DNA of 6,623 nt, taken from positions 1 to 6,623 of the forward strand of contig JASBTO010000048.1 in the NCBI GenBank assembly GCA_030148365.1, written 5' to 3'. The notes under the pieces were generated by a model. That model was not told where the DNA came from and ran no database searches. It saw only the letters and a list, made by a program, of their open reading frames with translations. A program made the translations under genes and the position numbers. Positions 1 to 6,616 of the stretch are shown one piece after another. Position 1 is the first letter of the stretch, and the number at the start of each line of letters is the position of its first letter. Source of the stretch: Kangiellaceae bacterium (GTDB taxonomy: Bacteria; Pseudomonadota; Gammaproteobacteria; Enterobacterales; Kangiellaceae).

Positions 1-549
1 GCGCAAATCGACAACCCCCTGCACCTTGGCATTACCGAGGCGGGCGCGGCCCGTGCCGGCGCCGTAAAATCGGCGGTGGGCCTCGGCATGCTGCTGGCGG
101 AAGGCATTGGCGACACTATCCGGGTCTCGCTGGCCGCGGATCCGGTGGAAGAGGTCAAGGTTGGTTACGATATTCTCAAGAGTCTCGGCTTGCGCCAGCG
201 GGGCATCAACCTGATTGCCTGCCCGTCTTGCTCCCGTCAGCAGTTCGACGTCATCAAGACCGTCAACGAACTGGAGCGGCGCCTGGAAGACGTGCGCGAA
301 CCCCTGGATGTGGCCGTGATCGGCTGTGTGGTCAACGGCCCCGGTGAAGCGAAAGAAGTGGATATCGGTCTTACCGGGGGCTTCAAGAAATCGCTGCTTT
401 ACAAGGATGGCGAGAAGAACTTCAAGGTCCAGAACGAAGAGCTGGTCGACGCGCTTGAAAAACAAATCCGGGAGCGACTCAAGGAAAGAGCAGACCAGAC
501 CCGGCGTCTGAGCAAAGGGGAAGAGCTGTTGCCGGTCGAAAAACCCTGA
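1..549 (+). CDS. ispG: IspG (GcpE), 4-hydroxy-3-methylbut-2-en-1-yl diphosphate synthase, C-terminal part (5' truncated by window edge)
   Basis: This frame is open from base 1 to the TGA at 547-549 and gives 182 residues, so the N-terminal TIM-barrel half lies left of the window. IspG carries out the penultimate step of the cytosolic MEP isoprenoid pathway, the reductive conversion of MEcPP to HMBPP, using a [4Fe-4S] cluster. The cluster ligands are visible: the Cys pair in ACPSCSRQ (fragment residues 74 and 77), the Cys of IGCVVNGPGE (109) and the Glu of the same motif (116). Their spacing equals that of E. coli C270, C273, C305 and E312, which places the fragment start near E. coli residue 197. 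The segment HLGITEAG...GAVKSAVGLG and the LAADPVEE motif are also typical of the family. The C-terminus runs about six residues past the E. coli protein (372 aa, as recalled). hisS follows after 87 nt, as in E. coli. Identification is very secure; only the truncation limits it. Confidence 0.97.
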   Translation, partial: AQIDNPLHLGITEAGAARAGAVKSAVGLGMLLAEGIGDTIRVSLAADPVEEVKVGYDILKSLGLRQRGINLIACPSCSRQQFDVIKTVNELERRLEDVREPLDVAVIGCVVNGPGEAKEVDIGLTGGFKKSLLYKDGEKNFKVQNEELVDALEKQIRERLKERADQTRRLSKGEELLPVEKP

Positions 550-576
550 TATCCGGCGGAGAATGCGGTCAGCTGG

Positions 577-605
577 CTACTGTTTTTCGCCAGATCCGCT
601 ATAAT
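577..605 (+). promoter_or_regulatory. Probable sigma-70 promoter for hisS (strong -10, weak -35)
   Basis: A perfect TATAAT lies at 600-605 in the short gap between ispG and hisS. Transcription would start near 611-613 and give a leader of about 25 nt. There is no good -35: with a 17-nt spacer the hexamer at 577-582 is CTACTG, and other spacings are no better. The -10 is not preceded by the TG of an extended -10. hisS of E. coli also has its own promoter downstream of ispG (known from the literature), which makes a functional promoter here plausible. Position and -10 are seen directly; activity is inferred. Confidence 0.45.
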
Positions 606-636
606 CCCCGCATTTTAACGCCAAAGAATCTTCAAC

Positions 637-1917
637 TTGTCCAAAACCATACAGGCCGTGCGCGGCATGAACGACTGCCTGCCGGAGGCGTCTCCCTACT
701 GGCAGCAACTGGAAACCCTGATCCGTCAGTTGGTGGCGGGCTACGGCTATTCGGAAATCCGCATGCCGGTGGTGGAGAAGACGCCGCTGTTTGCGCGCTC
801 CATCGGCCAGGTCACGGATATTGTCGAAAAGGAGATGTACACCTTCACCGATCGTAACGAAGAAAGTCTGTCGTTGCGTCCCGAGGGCACCGCCAGCTGC
901 GTCCGGGCCGGGATCGAACACGGATTGCTCTACAACCAGGAGCAGCGCCTCTGGTATATGGGCCCCATGTTCCGGCATGAGCGTCCGCAAAAAGGTCGCT
1001 ATCGGCAATTTCACCAGATGGGTGCGGAGACCTTTGGTCTGGCCGGACCGGATGTGGACGCCGAATTGATCCTGATGACCGCGCGCCTGTGGCGGCAACT
1101 GGAGATTGGCGACGAGGTCGAGTTGCAACTGAACTCTCTGGGCTCTCCGGAGACCCGGGTCGCCTATCGGCAGGCGCTGGTGGACTATTTTATGCCCCAT
1201 GCCGACCAGCTTGATGAGGACAGCCGCCGGCGTCTCGACACCAACCCGCTGCGGATCCTCGACTCCAAGAATCCGGATCTCGACGCCCTCATCGAGGGTG
1301 CGCCGAGGCTGGCGGATTACCTGGATGACGAGTCCCGGGAACATTTCGACGGTCTGTGTACCTTGCTGGATGCGGCCGGGATCCACTACCGGGTCAATCC
1401 CCGGCTGGTACGGGGGCTCGACTACTACAACCGGACTGTTTTCGAGTGGGTGACAGAGTCTCTCGGCGCCCAGGGTACTATTTGTGCCGGTGGCCGCTAT
1501 GACGGACTGGTCGAACAACTGGGCGGCAAAGCCACCCCGGCCTGCGGTTTTGCCATGGGGCTGGAGCGGATTGTGGCGCTGCTCGAAGCGCGTTCGGACC
1601 AAGAGTTCGCGGCGGCGGACGTCTATGTGATTGGCGTCGGTGATACCGGCGCGGCGGCGCTTAATCTGGCGGAGCAGCTGCGCGACCGGTGCCCGGGGAT
1701 CCGGGTTCGCCTCAATTGTGGCGGTGGAAATTTCAAAAAGCAGTTCAAGCGGGCCGACAAGAGCGGCGCCAGAGTGGCGGTGATCCTTGCGGCCAGCGAG
1801 CTGGAGCGCGATGAGGTCAGCATCAAGTATTTGCGGGAAGCGCGGGATCAGGTTACCGTGCCCGGTCGAACCATTTACGATTTGATCAATCAATACTTCC
1901 TTGAATCAGGTAATTAA
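637..1917 (+). CDS. hisS: HisS, histidyl-tRNA synthetase (class IIa), TTG start
   Basis: The protein is a cytosolic homodimeric enzyme that activates histidine with ATP and charges tRNA-His. It has 426 residues (E. coli about 424) and aligns from residue 1. The catalytic core covers about 1-325, with class II motif 2 around FRHERPQKGRYRQF (112-125), the histidine-specific LVRGLDYYNRTVFEW (257-271) containing Arg259, which matches the E. coli catalytic Arg259, GTICAGGRYDGL (280-291), and motif 3 GFAMGLERIV (304-313). The anticodon-binding domain spans about 328-426 and includes GGGNFKKQF (362-370). The TTG at 637 is chosen because residues 2-10 (SKTIQAVRG) match the family N-terminus; the first ATG would remove ten conserved residues, and an in-frame TAA at 616-618 bars longer forms. 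Only a weak AAAGAA (623-628) serves as a ribosome binding site. A probable promoter lies just upstream, and yfgM follows after 20 nt. Confidence 0.97.
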   Translation: MSKTIQAVRGMNDCLPEASPYWQQLETLIRQLVAGYGYSEIRMPVVEKTPLFARSIGQVTDIVEKEMYTFTDRNEESLSLRPEGTASCVRAGIEHGLLYNQEQRLWYMGPMFRHERPQKGRYRQFHQMGAETFGLAGPDVDAELILMTARLWRQLEIGDEVELQLNSLGSPETRVAYRQALVDYFMPHADQLDEDSRRRLDTNPLRILDSKNPDLDALIEGAPRLADYLDDESREHFDGLCTLLDAAGIHYRVNPRLVRGLDYYNRTVFEWVTESLGAQGTICAGGRYDGLVEQLGGKATPACGFAMGLERIVALLEARSDQEFAAADVYVIGVGDTGAAALNLAEQLRDRCPGIRVRLNCGGGNFKKQFKRADKSGARVAVILAASELERDEVSIKYLREARDQVTVPGRTIYDLINQYFLESGN

Positions 1918-1924
1918 TTGCAGC

Positions 1925-1929
1925 GGGAG
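1925..1929 (+). promoter_or_regulatory. Ribosome binding site of yfgM
   Basis: GGGAG lies 8 nt before the GTG at 1938, which is ideal Shine-Dalgarno spacing. It settles this GTG as the start over the next in-frame GTG at 1944 and gives an N-terminus (NVYETEEQQVEAIKNWW) that matches the YfgM family. Confidence 0.75.
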
Positions 1930-1937
1930 CTCTATCA

Positions 1938-2585
1938 GTGAACGTGTACGAGACAGAAGAACAACAAGTCGAAGCCATCAAGAATTGGTGGAAAGAAAAT
2001 GGCACCTCCATTGTCATCGGTGCGATCATCGGAATTGGCGGGATTCTGGGCTGGAACTGGTGGCAAGACCGCCAGCAAGAGCAGGCCGGGCAGGCGTCTC
2101 TGGTCTATGAAGCTGCGGTGACGGAAATGAGTCGTGACGACGCGGCGTTCATCGCACAGGCTGAAAAACTGATGACCGACCATCCCGATTCCACCTATGC
2201 GACCCTGAGCGCATTGCAACTGGCCAAACACGGTGTCGAAAACGGCAAGCCGGAAATGGCCGAAAAAAATCTCCGCTGGGTGCTGGCCCAGTCCGGCCAG
2301 GATGAGTACAAGCCGCTCGCACGTCTGCGCCTGGCCCGTCTGGTACTTGCCAACGGTAACCCGGATGAAGCAATCAGCCTCCTCAAAGACCCTGCGGACC
2401 CCGCCTACAAGGGTGGCTACGCCATGGTCAGAGGGGAAGCCCTGCTGGCCCAGGACCGCCCCGGTGACGCCCGTGCGGCATTCGAGGAAGCCCGCGCCAA
2501 TGGCATTGACGGTCATCCGACACTGGAGTTACTGCTCGATTCTCTCGCGCCTGTCAGCCTTGCCGAAGAAGTGAGCGCAGAATGA
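1938..2585 (+). CDS. yfgM: YfgM, ancillary SecYEG translocon subunit (membrane-anchored TPR protein)
   Basis: The 215-residue protein (E. coli YfgM about 206) starts with a cytoplasmic stretch, MNVYETEEQQVEAIKNWW, that closely resembles the E. coli start. One transmembrane helix follows at about 23-41 (glycine/isoleucine-rich, ending in GWNWW). The rest, about 45-215, is a periplasmic alpha-helical domain of TPR-like repeats; LRLARLVLANGNPDEAISLL (130-149) and GEALLAQDRPGDARAAFEEA (166-185) are the clearest units. In E. coli YfgM binds SecYEG together with the periplasmic chaperone PpiD and has been linked to envelope protein traffic and RcsB stability; that role is transferred by homology. 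The start is GTG with a strong ribosome binding site. The stop TGA overlaps the bamB ATG in ATGA, which implies translational coupling with an outer-membrane assembly factor. The identification rests on the N-terminal anchor, the TPR pattern and synteny; the periplasmic domain is less conserved. Confidence 0.93.
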   Translation: MNVYETEEQQVEAIKNWWKENGTSIVIGAIIGIGGILGWNWWQDRQQEQAGQASLVYEAAVTEMSRDDAAFIAQAEKLMTDHPDSTYATLSALQLAKHGVENGKPEMAEKNLRWVLAQSGQDEYKPLARLRLARLVLANGNPDEAISLLKDPADPAYKGGYAMVRGEALLAQDRPGDARAAFEEARANGIDGHPTLELLLDSLAPVSLAEEVSAE

Positions 2586-3736
2586 AGAATATCCGATTGG
2601 GACTGCTGATAACGCTGCTGGCGGGGCTGCTGATGGCCTGCGCTGATGAAATCGTCATTGAACCGGCCGAGCTGGTCGATCTGGACGCGGCCTTCAAACC
2701 CCGCAAGGTCTGGTCCGCGGACGCCGGTGATGGCGCGGGCGAACTCTACAGCCGACTGCAACCGGCGCTCGGGTTCGGCAAACTTTTTACCGCTGACGCC
2801 GACGGCAAGGTCTTTGCCTTTGATCCCGAAACGGGCAAGCGAATTTGGGAATACGACACCCAGTCGGCGGTTGCCGGTGGTATCGGCGTCGGTGAGAGTC
2901 TGGTGCTGGTCGGCTCCAAGGACGGTGAAGTGATTGCTCTGGACCCGGAATCCGGTGCCGAAAAATGGCGCAACCTGGTGTCCAGTGAAGTGATTGCACC
3001 GCCGGCGGCGGGCAGTGGCAAGGTCATTGTGCATTCCGTGGATGGCAAATTGTTCGCGATGAATGCCGAAACCGGGGAGCGGGACTGGTTTTATGACCGC
3101 TCGGTGCCGATCCTGACCTTGCGCGGTACTTCCGCGCCGGTGATTGCGCCTGGCGGCGCGGTACTGGCGGGCTTCGCCAATGGCAAGGTGGCCGCTTTCC
3201 TGATTGAGGACGGACGTCTGGCCTGGGAACACCGGGTGACAGCCCCCTCCGGCCGCTCCGAGCTGCAACGGCTGGTGGACGTGGACTCTGATCCCCTGAT
3301 TTACGACGGGGTTCTCTATGTGGTCGGCTATAACGGCAACATGGCCGCAGTGGACCTGCGCAATGGCGCTACCTTGTGGAATCGTGAGTTGTCCGCTTAC
3401 CGCAATATTTCCGCCGACGCGGACCATATCTATGTGACCCACGACGACAGCTATGTGAGCGCCCTCGATCGGGCCTCCGGCGCCGTGGCCTGGACCAACA
3501 AGGAGCTCTTTCACCGGGATATCACCGGACCGACCAAATTCGGGCCTTACCTGGTGGTGGGAGACTTCGACGGTTATTTGCACTGGCTGAACGCGGACGA
3601 CGGCAGCTTCGTGGCCCGCAATCGTGTGGATGGCAGTGGTGTCGGGGTGGAACCCCTGGCTTCCGGCGGTGAATTGATCGCGATTGCCCGGGACGGCACG
3701 CTTGCCGCCTTCCGGGTCCCGGCTGACCAGGACTGA
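2582..3736 (+). CDS. bamB: BamB (YfgL), outer-membrane beta-barrel assembly lipoprotein
   Basis: BamB is the beta-propeller lipoprotein of the BAM complex; it binds BamA on the periplasmic face of the outer membrane and helps insert beta-barrel proteins. This copy has 384 residues (E. coli 392). A signal peptide with lipobox LLMAC ends at Cys20, the lipidation site; the residues after it are Ala then Asp, so there is no Asp at +2 and outer-membrane sorting is expected. The propeller fills about 40-380 and shows repeated PQQ/WD-like blades, such as AFDPETGKRIW (79-89), ALDPESGAEKW (119-129), AMNAETGERDW (159-169), AVDLRNGATLW (256-266) and ALDRASGAVAW (294-304). The BamA-contact loop LTLRG (178-182) and the DVD of RLVDVDSDP (233-235) correspond to E. 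coli L192/L194/R195 and D246/D248, which are important for BamA binding as I recall. The gene overlaps yfgM by 4 nt and has no clear independent ribosome binding site; der follows after 3 nt. Confidence 0.96.
   Translation: MKNIRLGLLITLLAGLLMACADEIVIEPAELVDLDAAFKPRKVWSADAGDGAGELYSRLQPALGFGKLFTADADGKVFAFDPETGKRIWEYDTQSAVAGGIGVGESLVLVGSKDGEVIALDPESGAEKWRNLVSSEVIAPPAAGSGKVIVHSVDGKLFAMNAETGERDWFYDRSVPILTLRGTSAPVIAPGGAVLAGFANGKVAAFLIEDGRLAWEHRVTAPSGRSELQRLVDVDSDPLIYDGVLYVVGYNGNMAAVDLRNGATLWNRELSAYRNISADADHIYVTHDDSYVSALDRASGAVAWTNKELFHRDITGPTKFGPYLVVGDFDGYLHWLNADDGSFVARNRVDGSGVGVEPLASGGELIAIARDGTLAAFRVPADQD
3729..3732 (+). promoter_or_regulatory. Ribosome binding site of der, inside the bamB 3' end
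   Basis: AGGA lies 7 nt before the der ATG at 3740 and is formed by the final bamB codons. This fits co-transcription and coupled translation of bamB and der. Confidence 0.55.
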
Positions 3737-3739
3737 GTC

Positions 3740-5143
3740 ATGCTACCCGTCATCGCGTTGGTGGGGCGGCCGAATGTCGGCAAGTCCACGTTGTTCAATC
3801 GCCTGACCCGAACCCGCGACGCACTGGTGGCCGATCTGCCCGGGCTGACCCGGGATCGGCAATACGGCCATGCCACGCTCAATGGCAAACCCTTCATCCT
3901 GATCGACACCGGCGGCATCGCCGGTGACGAGGCCGGCATCGACGGCCTGATGGCGGGACAGTCTCTGTTGGCCATCCAGGAAGCCCATATTGTTCTGTTT
4001 CTCGTCGACGCGCGCACCGGTATCACCGCCGCGGACAACTATGTAACCGACCACCTCCGGCGTCAGAACAAGTCGGTATTTCTGGTGGTCAACAAAACCG
4101 ACGGGATCGACGCCGACACTGCCATGCTGGAATTCTACAGCCTCGGACTCGGCGAGCCCTGGCCGATAGCCGCAGCCCACGGTCGCGGCATACCGAAACT
4201 CGTGGAAGCCGTCGTTGAGGCCGCGCCGGAAGCGGAAGTGCTGCCGGATGTCGACATTGCCGAAGACGGTACCGAAAAAGGTCCTCGCCTGGCAATCATC
4301 GGGCGCCCCAACGTCGGCAAATCCACGCTGGTCAATCGCATGTTGGGTGAAGAGCGGGTCGTGGTCTTCGATCTGCCCGGCACCACTCGCGACAGTATCT
4401 TTATCGACATGGAGCGACGGGGCAAGCAGTACACCCTGATTGACACGGCCGGCGTACGCCGTCGGGGCAAGGTCGGCGAGGGGGTGGAGAAATTCTCGGT
4501 GCTCAAGACCCTGCAGGCGATCAACGACGCGAATGTGGTCATTGTGGTACTGGATGCCCGGGAATCCATCACCGATCAGGATTTACACCTGCTCGGTTTC
4601 GCACTGGATGCCGGACGCTCCCTGGTGATTGCCGTCAATAAATGGGACGGTCTGGAGGAGCACACTCGCCTGAAGATCCGTGAGGATCTGGAACGGCGAC
4701 TGCAGTTTGTCGATTTCGCGGAAATTCATTTCATCTCCGCCCTGCACGGCACCAATGTCGGCCATCTGTTTGAAGCCGTGGACGATGCCTGGGCAAGCGC
4801 CAACTGTGAGATGAGCGCGTCGAAACTGACCCGCATGCTGGAAACCGCGGTCATCCGCCATCAGCCGCCGGCTGTCCGGGGCCGTCGCATCAAGCTGCGC
4901 TATGCCCATCCCGGTGGCCACAATCCACCCCGCATCGTCATCCATGGCAATCAGTTGAGCCGCTTGCCGGAGTCCTATCGCCGGTACCTGATGAACCATT
5001 TCCGCAAGGGGCTCGAGATTACCGGCACCCCCATCAAGCTGGAACTGAAAGAGTCGGACAACCCCTTCAAGGGCCGCAAGAACGAAATCACCCGTCGCCA
5101 ACGGCTCAAGCGCAAACGCGCCATCAAGAAATTCGGCCGTTAG
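3740..5143 (+). CDS. der: Der (EngA), double-domain GTPase for 50S ribosome maturation
   Basis: Der is an essential cytosolic GTPase with two tandem G domains and a KH-like domain; it acts in late assembly of the 50S ribosomal subunit. G domain 1 shows GRPNVGKST (9-17), PGLTRD (34-39), DTGG (56-59) and NKTD (118-121). G domain 2 shows GRPNVGKST (188-196), PGTTRD (213-218), DTAG (235-238), NKWD (300-303) and SALHG (333-337). The KH-like domain covers about 352-445 and ends in a strongly basic tail (RRQRLKRKRAIKKFGR). The protein has 467 residues against 490 in E. coli; most of the difference is a short linker between the G domains (about 152-182) that lacks the long acidic run of the E. coli protein. 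The G5 region of domain 1 reads AAAHGRG where E. coli has AASHGRG. The start ATG follows bamB by 3 nt. The last codons and TAG stop lie inside the left arm of a perfect inverted repeat. Confidence 0.98.
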   Translation: MLPVIALVGRPNVGKSTLFNRLTRTRDALVADLPGLTRDRQYGHATLNGKPFILIDTGGIAGDEAGIDGLMAGQSLLAIQEAHIVLFLVDARTGITAADNYVTDHLRRQNKSVFLVVNKTDGIDADTAMLEFYSLGLGEPWPIAAAHGRGIPKLVEAVVEAAPEAEVLPDVDIAEDGTEKGPRLAIIGRPNVGKSTLVNRMLGEERVVVFDLPGTTRDSIFIDMERRGKQYTLIDTAGVRRRGKVGEGVEKFSVLKTLQAINDANVVIVVLDARESITDQDLHLLGFALDAGRSLVIAVNKWDGLEEHTRLKIREDLERRLQFVDFAEIHFISALHGTNVGHLFEAVDDAWASANCEMSASKLTRMLETAVIRHQPPAVRGRRIKLRYAHPGGHNPPRIVIHGNQLSRLPESYRRYLMNHFRKGLEITGTPIKLELKESDNPFKGRKNEITRRQRLKRKRAIKKFGR

Positions 5144-5184
5144 CCGGCACGTTCAAGCCTATCTTTCCCGTGCCGGCTAACGGC
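5136..5184. terminator. Perfect 16-bp inverted repeat between convergent der and xseA, probable bidirectional transcription end
   Basis: The arm GCCGTTAGCCGGCACG (5136-5151) is exactly complementary to 5169-5184, with a 17-nt loop at 5152-5168. The left arm includes the last der codon and its TAG stop. Read on the - strand, the stem begins 25 nt after the xseA stop and is followed by CGAATTTCTT, a partial U-tract; read on the + strand, it is followed by AGTGTTCCTG, which is poor in T. The position and one-sided U-tract fit termination of xseA better than of der, where a ribosome at the stop codon would melt the left arm. The repeat is seen directly; termination is inferred, and a dispersed repeat or mRNA-stabilising hairpin is an alternative. 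Confidence 0.6.
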
Positions 5185-5209
5185 AGTGTTCCTGCGCGGG
5201 TTCAACCTT

Positions 5210-6604
5210 TCAGTCAGCGTCTTTCCCGTCGGTTTCCGTTTGCTTCGCATCAATGACCCGGCTTTGTACCTCACCGGTATGCAGGCGGGTCAGCAGCGTA
5301 TCTCCCGGCGCAAGCTCCGAGGCTGATTTCAGCACCGCGCCGGTATCGGCCCGCCGGGTGATCGAGTAACCACGCTCCAGGGTTGCCAGCGGACTGACGG
5401 CATGCAGGGTCTGGGCGGCAAGCCCCAACTGGTGTCGGCAGCGCTCCAGCTGTCGGGTCATGGTGGTTGACAGTTGCTGTTGCAAGCCCTGTAGTCGGTG
5501 TTGCAGTCGCTCGATCCGCAGCGCCGGGTTCTGCAGGGCCAGGCGCTGCTCCAGGCGGGCATGGTGCTCTTTGCGCCCTTGCAGGCTTTGCCGAATGCTG
5601 TCGGTCATACGGCCATGCAGCTGGTCGAGACGTTGCTGATGCCGCTGCAATTGTTCCCTCGGGTGGACCAGGCGGCTGGTGAGCTTGTGCAGACGGATTT
5701 CCAGGGACTCGATGCGCCGCCCGCCCGCCTGGCGCAACCGGCTTTGCAACTGGCGGAGATGGCGGAGCAGGGCGTCGCGGTCCGGGGCGATCATTTCTGC
5801 GGCCGCCGAGGGGGTTGGGGCGCGGGCGTCGGCAACGAAATCGGCGATGGAAGTATCCACCTCATGGCCGACGGCGGAGACGACGGGCAAATCGCTCGCT
5901 ATCAGCGCCCGGGCCAGGGCTTCTTCATTGAAGCACCAGAGGTCCTCGAGGGAGCCGCCGCCGCGGGTCAGCAGCAACAAGTCAACTTCCCGGCGCCGGT
6001 TGGCGGTTTCCAGCGCGGCAATCAACTGGCCCGTCGCCGCCTTGCCCTGCACCTGGGCTGGGTAAATCACGACCTCCAGAGAGGGCATGCGCTTGTTCAG
6101 CACCTTGAGCACATCGCGAATGGCCGCGCCGGTGGGTGAAGTAATGACGCCGAGCCGGGTCGGGAAGTCGGGCAGGGGACGCTTGCGAGCCGGATCGAAC
6201 AGGCCTTCGGTTTCCAGCCGCGCTTTCAGCCGGGCAAACTCGAGCTGCAGCGCGCCTTCACCGGCGGGCTCGATGTACTCGCCGATCAGCTGGTAATCAC
6301 CGCGGGGCTCATAAAGACTGACTTTGGCTCGCAACAGGATCTGCTGACCCTCGGCCGGCCGGAAACGGGCCAACCGGTTTTTTTGCCGGAACATGGCGCA
6401 ACGGACCTGGGCGCCGGCATCCTTGAGGGTAAAGTACCAGTGTCCGGACGCCGCGATGGTGACATTGGACAACTCGCCGGAAATCCAGATCTGGCCCAGT
6501 TCCCGCTCCAGCAGGCGACGGGTGGAGAGGTTAAGTTCGCTGACCGTCAGCACCTTGCGCTGGCCGCTGTCACCGCCGGCGGGCTGGAGTCGTGGTTGAA
6601 TCAT
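5210..6604 (-). CDS. xseA: XseA, exodeoxyribonuclease VII large subunit
   Basis: XseA is the catalytic subunit of exonuclease VII, which together with several XseB small subunits degrades single-stranded DNA from both ends and contributes to mismatch repair and removal of DNA adducts. The protein has 464 residues (E. coli 456). An N-terminal OB-fold DNA-binding domain covers about 19-113 (VSELNLSTRRLLERELGQIW, then SGHWYFTLKD). The catalytic domain covers about 130-270; Asp164, Arg214 (in TRGGGSLEDLW), His247 and Asp250 (in SAVGHEVD) match E. coli D155, R205, H238 and D241 with a constant offset of nine. A long helical, Gln/Arg/Leu-rich coiled-coil region (about 275-400) is where XseB binds in the family. 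The C-terminal segment has SPLATLERGYSI (404-415). Relative to E. coli the N-terminus is about nine residues longer. The start ATG (6604-6602) has AAGG 8 nt upstream. xseB is not in this window. Confidence 0.97.
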   Translation of the reverse strand: MIQPRLQPAGGDSGQRKVLTVSELNLSTRRLLERELGQIWISGELSNVTIAASGHWYFTLKDAGAQVRCAMFRQKNRLARFRPAEGQQILLRAKVSLYEPRGDYQLIGEYIEPAGEGALQLEFARLKARLETEGLFDPARKRPLPDFPTRLGVITSPTGAAIRDVLKVLNKRMPSLEVVIYPAQVQGKAATGQLIAALETANRRREVDLLLLTRGGGSLEDLWCFNEEALARALIASDLPVVSAVGHEVDTSIADFVADARAPTPSAAAEMIAPDRDALLRHLRQLQSRLRQAGGRRIESLEIRLHKLTSRLVHPREQLQRHQQRLDQLHGRMTDSIRQSLQGRKEHHARLEQRLALQNPALRIERLQHRLQGLQQQLSTTMTRQLERCRHQLGLAAQTLHAVSPLATLERGYSITRRADTGAVLKSASELAPGDTLLTRLHTGEVQSRVIDAKQTETDGKDAD

Positions 6605-6612
6605 CAGTAGGG

Positions 6613-6616
6613 CCTT
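6613..6616 (-). promoter_or_regulatory. Ribosome binding site of xseA
   Basis: On the - strand AAGG (6616-6613) precedes the ATG at 6604 by 8 nt. It supports this start although the frame stays open to the window edge and the N-terminus exceeds that of E. coli by about nine residues. The promoter must lie right of the window. Confidence 0.5.

Noticed and set aside
50..60. CCCGTGCCGGC in ispG, identical to part of the der/xseA hairpin (5167-5177)
   Set aside because: It encodes conserved IspG residues, has no inverted partner nearby, and an 11-mer of G and C can recur by chance in GC-rich DNA; a genome count would be needed to claim a repeat family.
573..593. Small hairpin CTGGC/GCCAG with a T-run in the loop after ispG, considered as a terminator
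   Set aside because: The stem is only 5 bp, the loop is 11 nt, and the T-run is inside the loop and not after the stem.
577..1893. Long open frame (438 codons) on the - strand opposite hisS
   Set aside because: It is fully antisense to the conserved hisS, lacks recognisable domains, and is the kind of long frame that GC-rich codon usage produces on the opposite strand.
1935..2516. 193-codon frame on the - strand opposite yfgM
   Set aside because: It mirrors yfgM almost exactly, with no ribosome binding site or recognisable domain.
2513..3583. Long open frame (356 codons) on the - strand opposite bamB
   Set aside because: It is antisense to a clear BamB, has low-complexity His/Gly/Val-rich composition and no family resemblance.
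5498..6139. 213-codon frame on the + strand opposite xseA
   Set aside because: It lies within the catalytic and coiled-coil coding region of xseA and its translation looks like reversed-codon noise.
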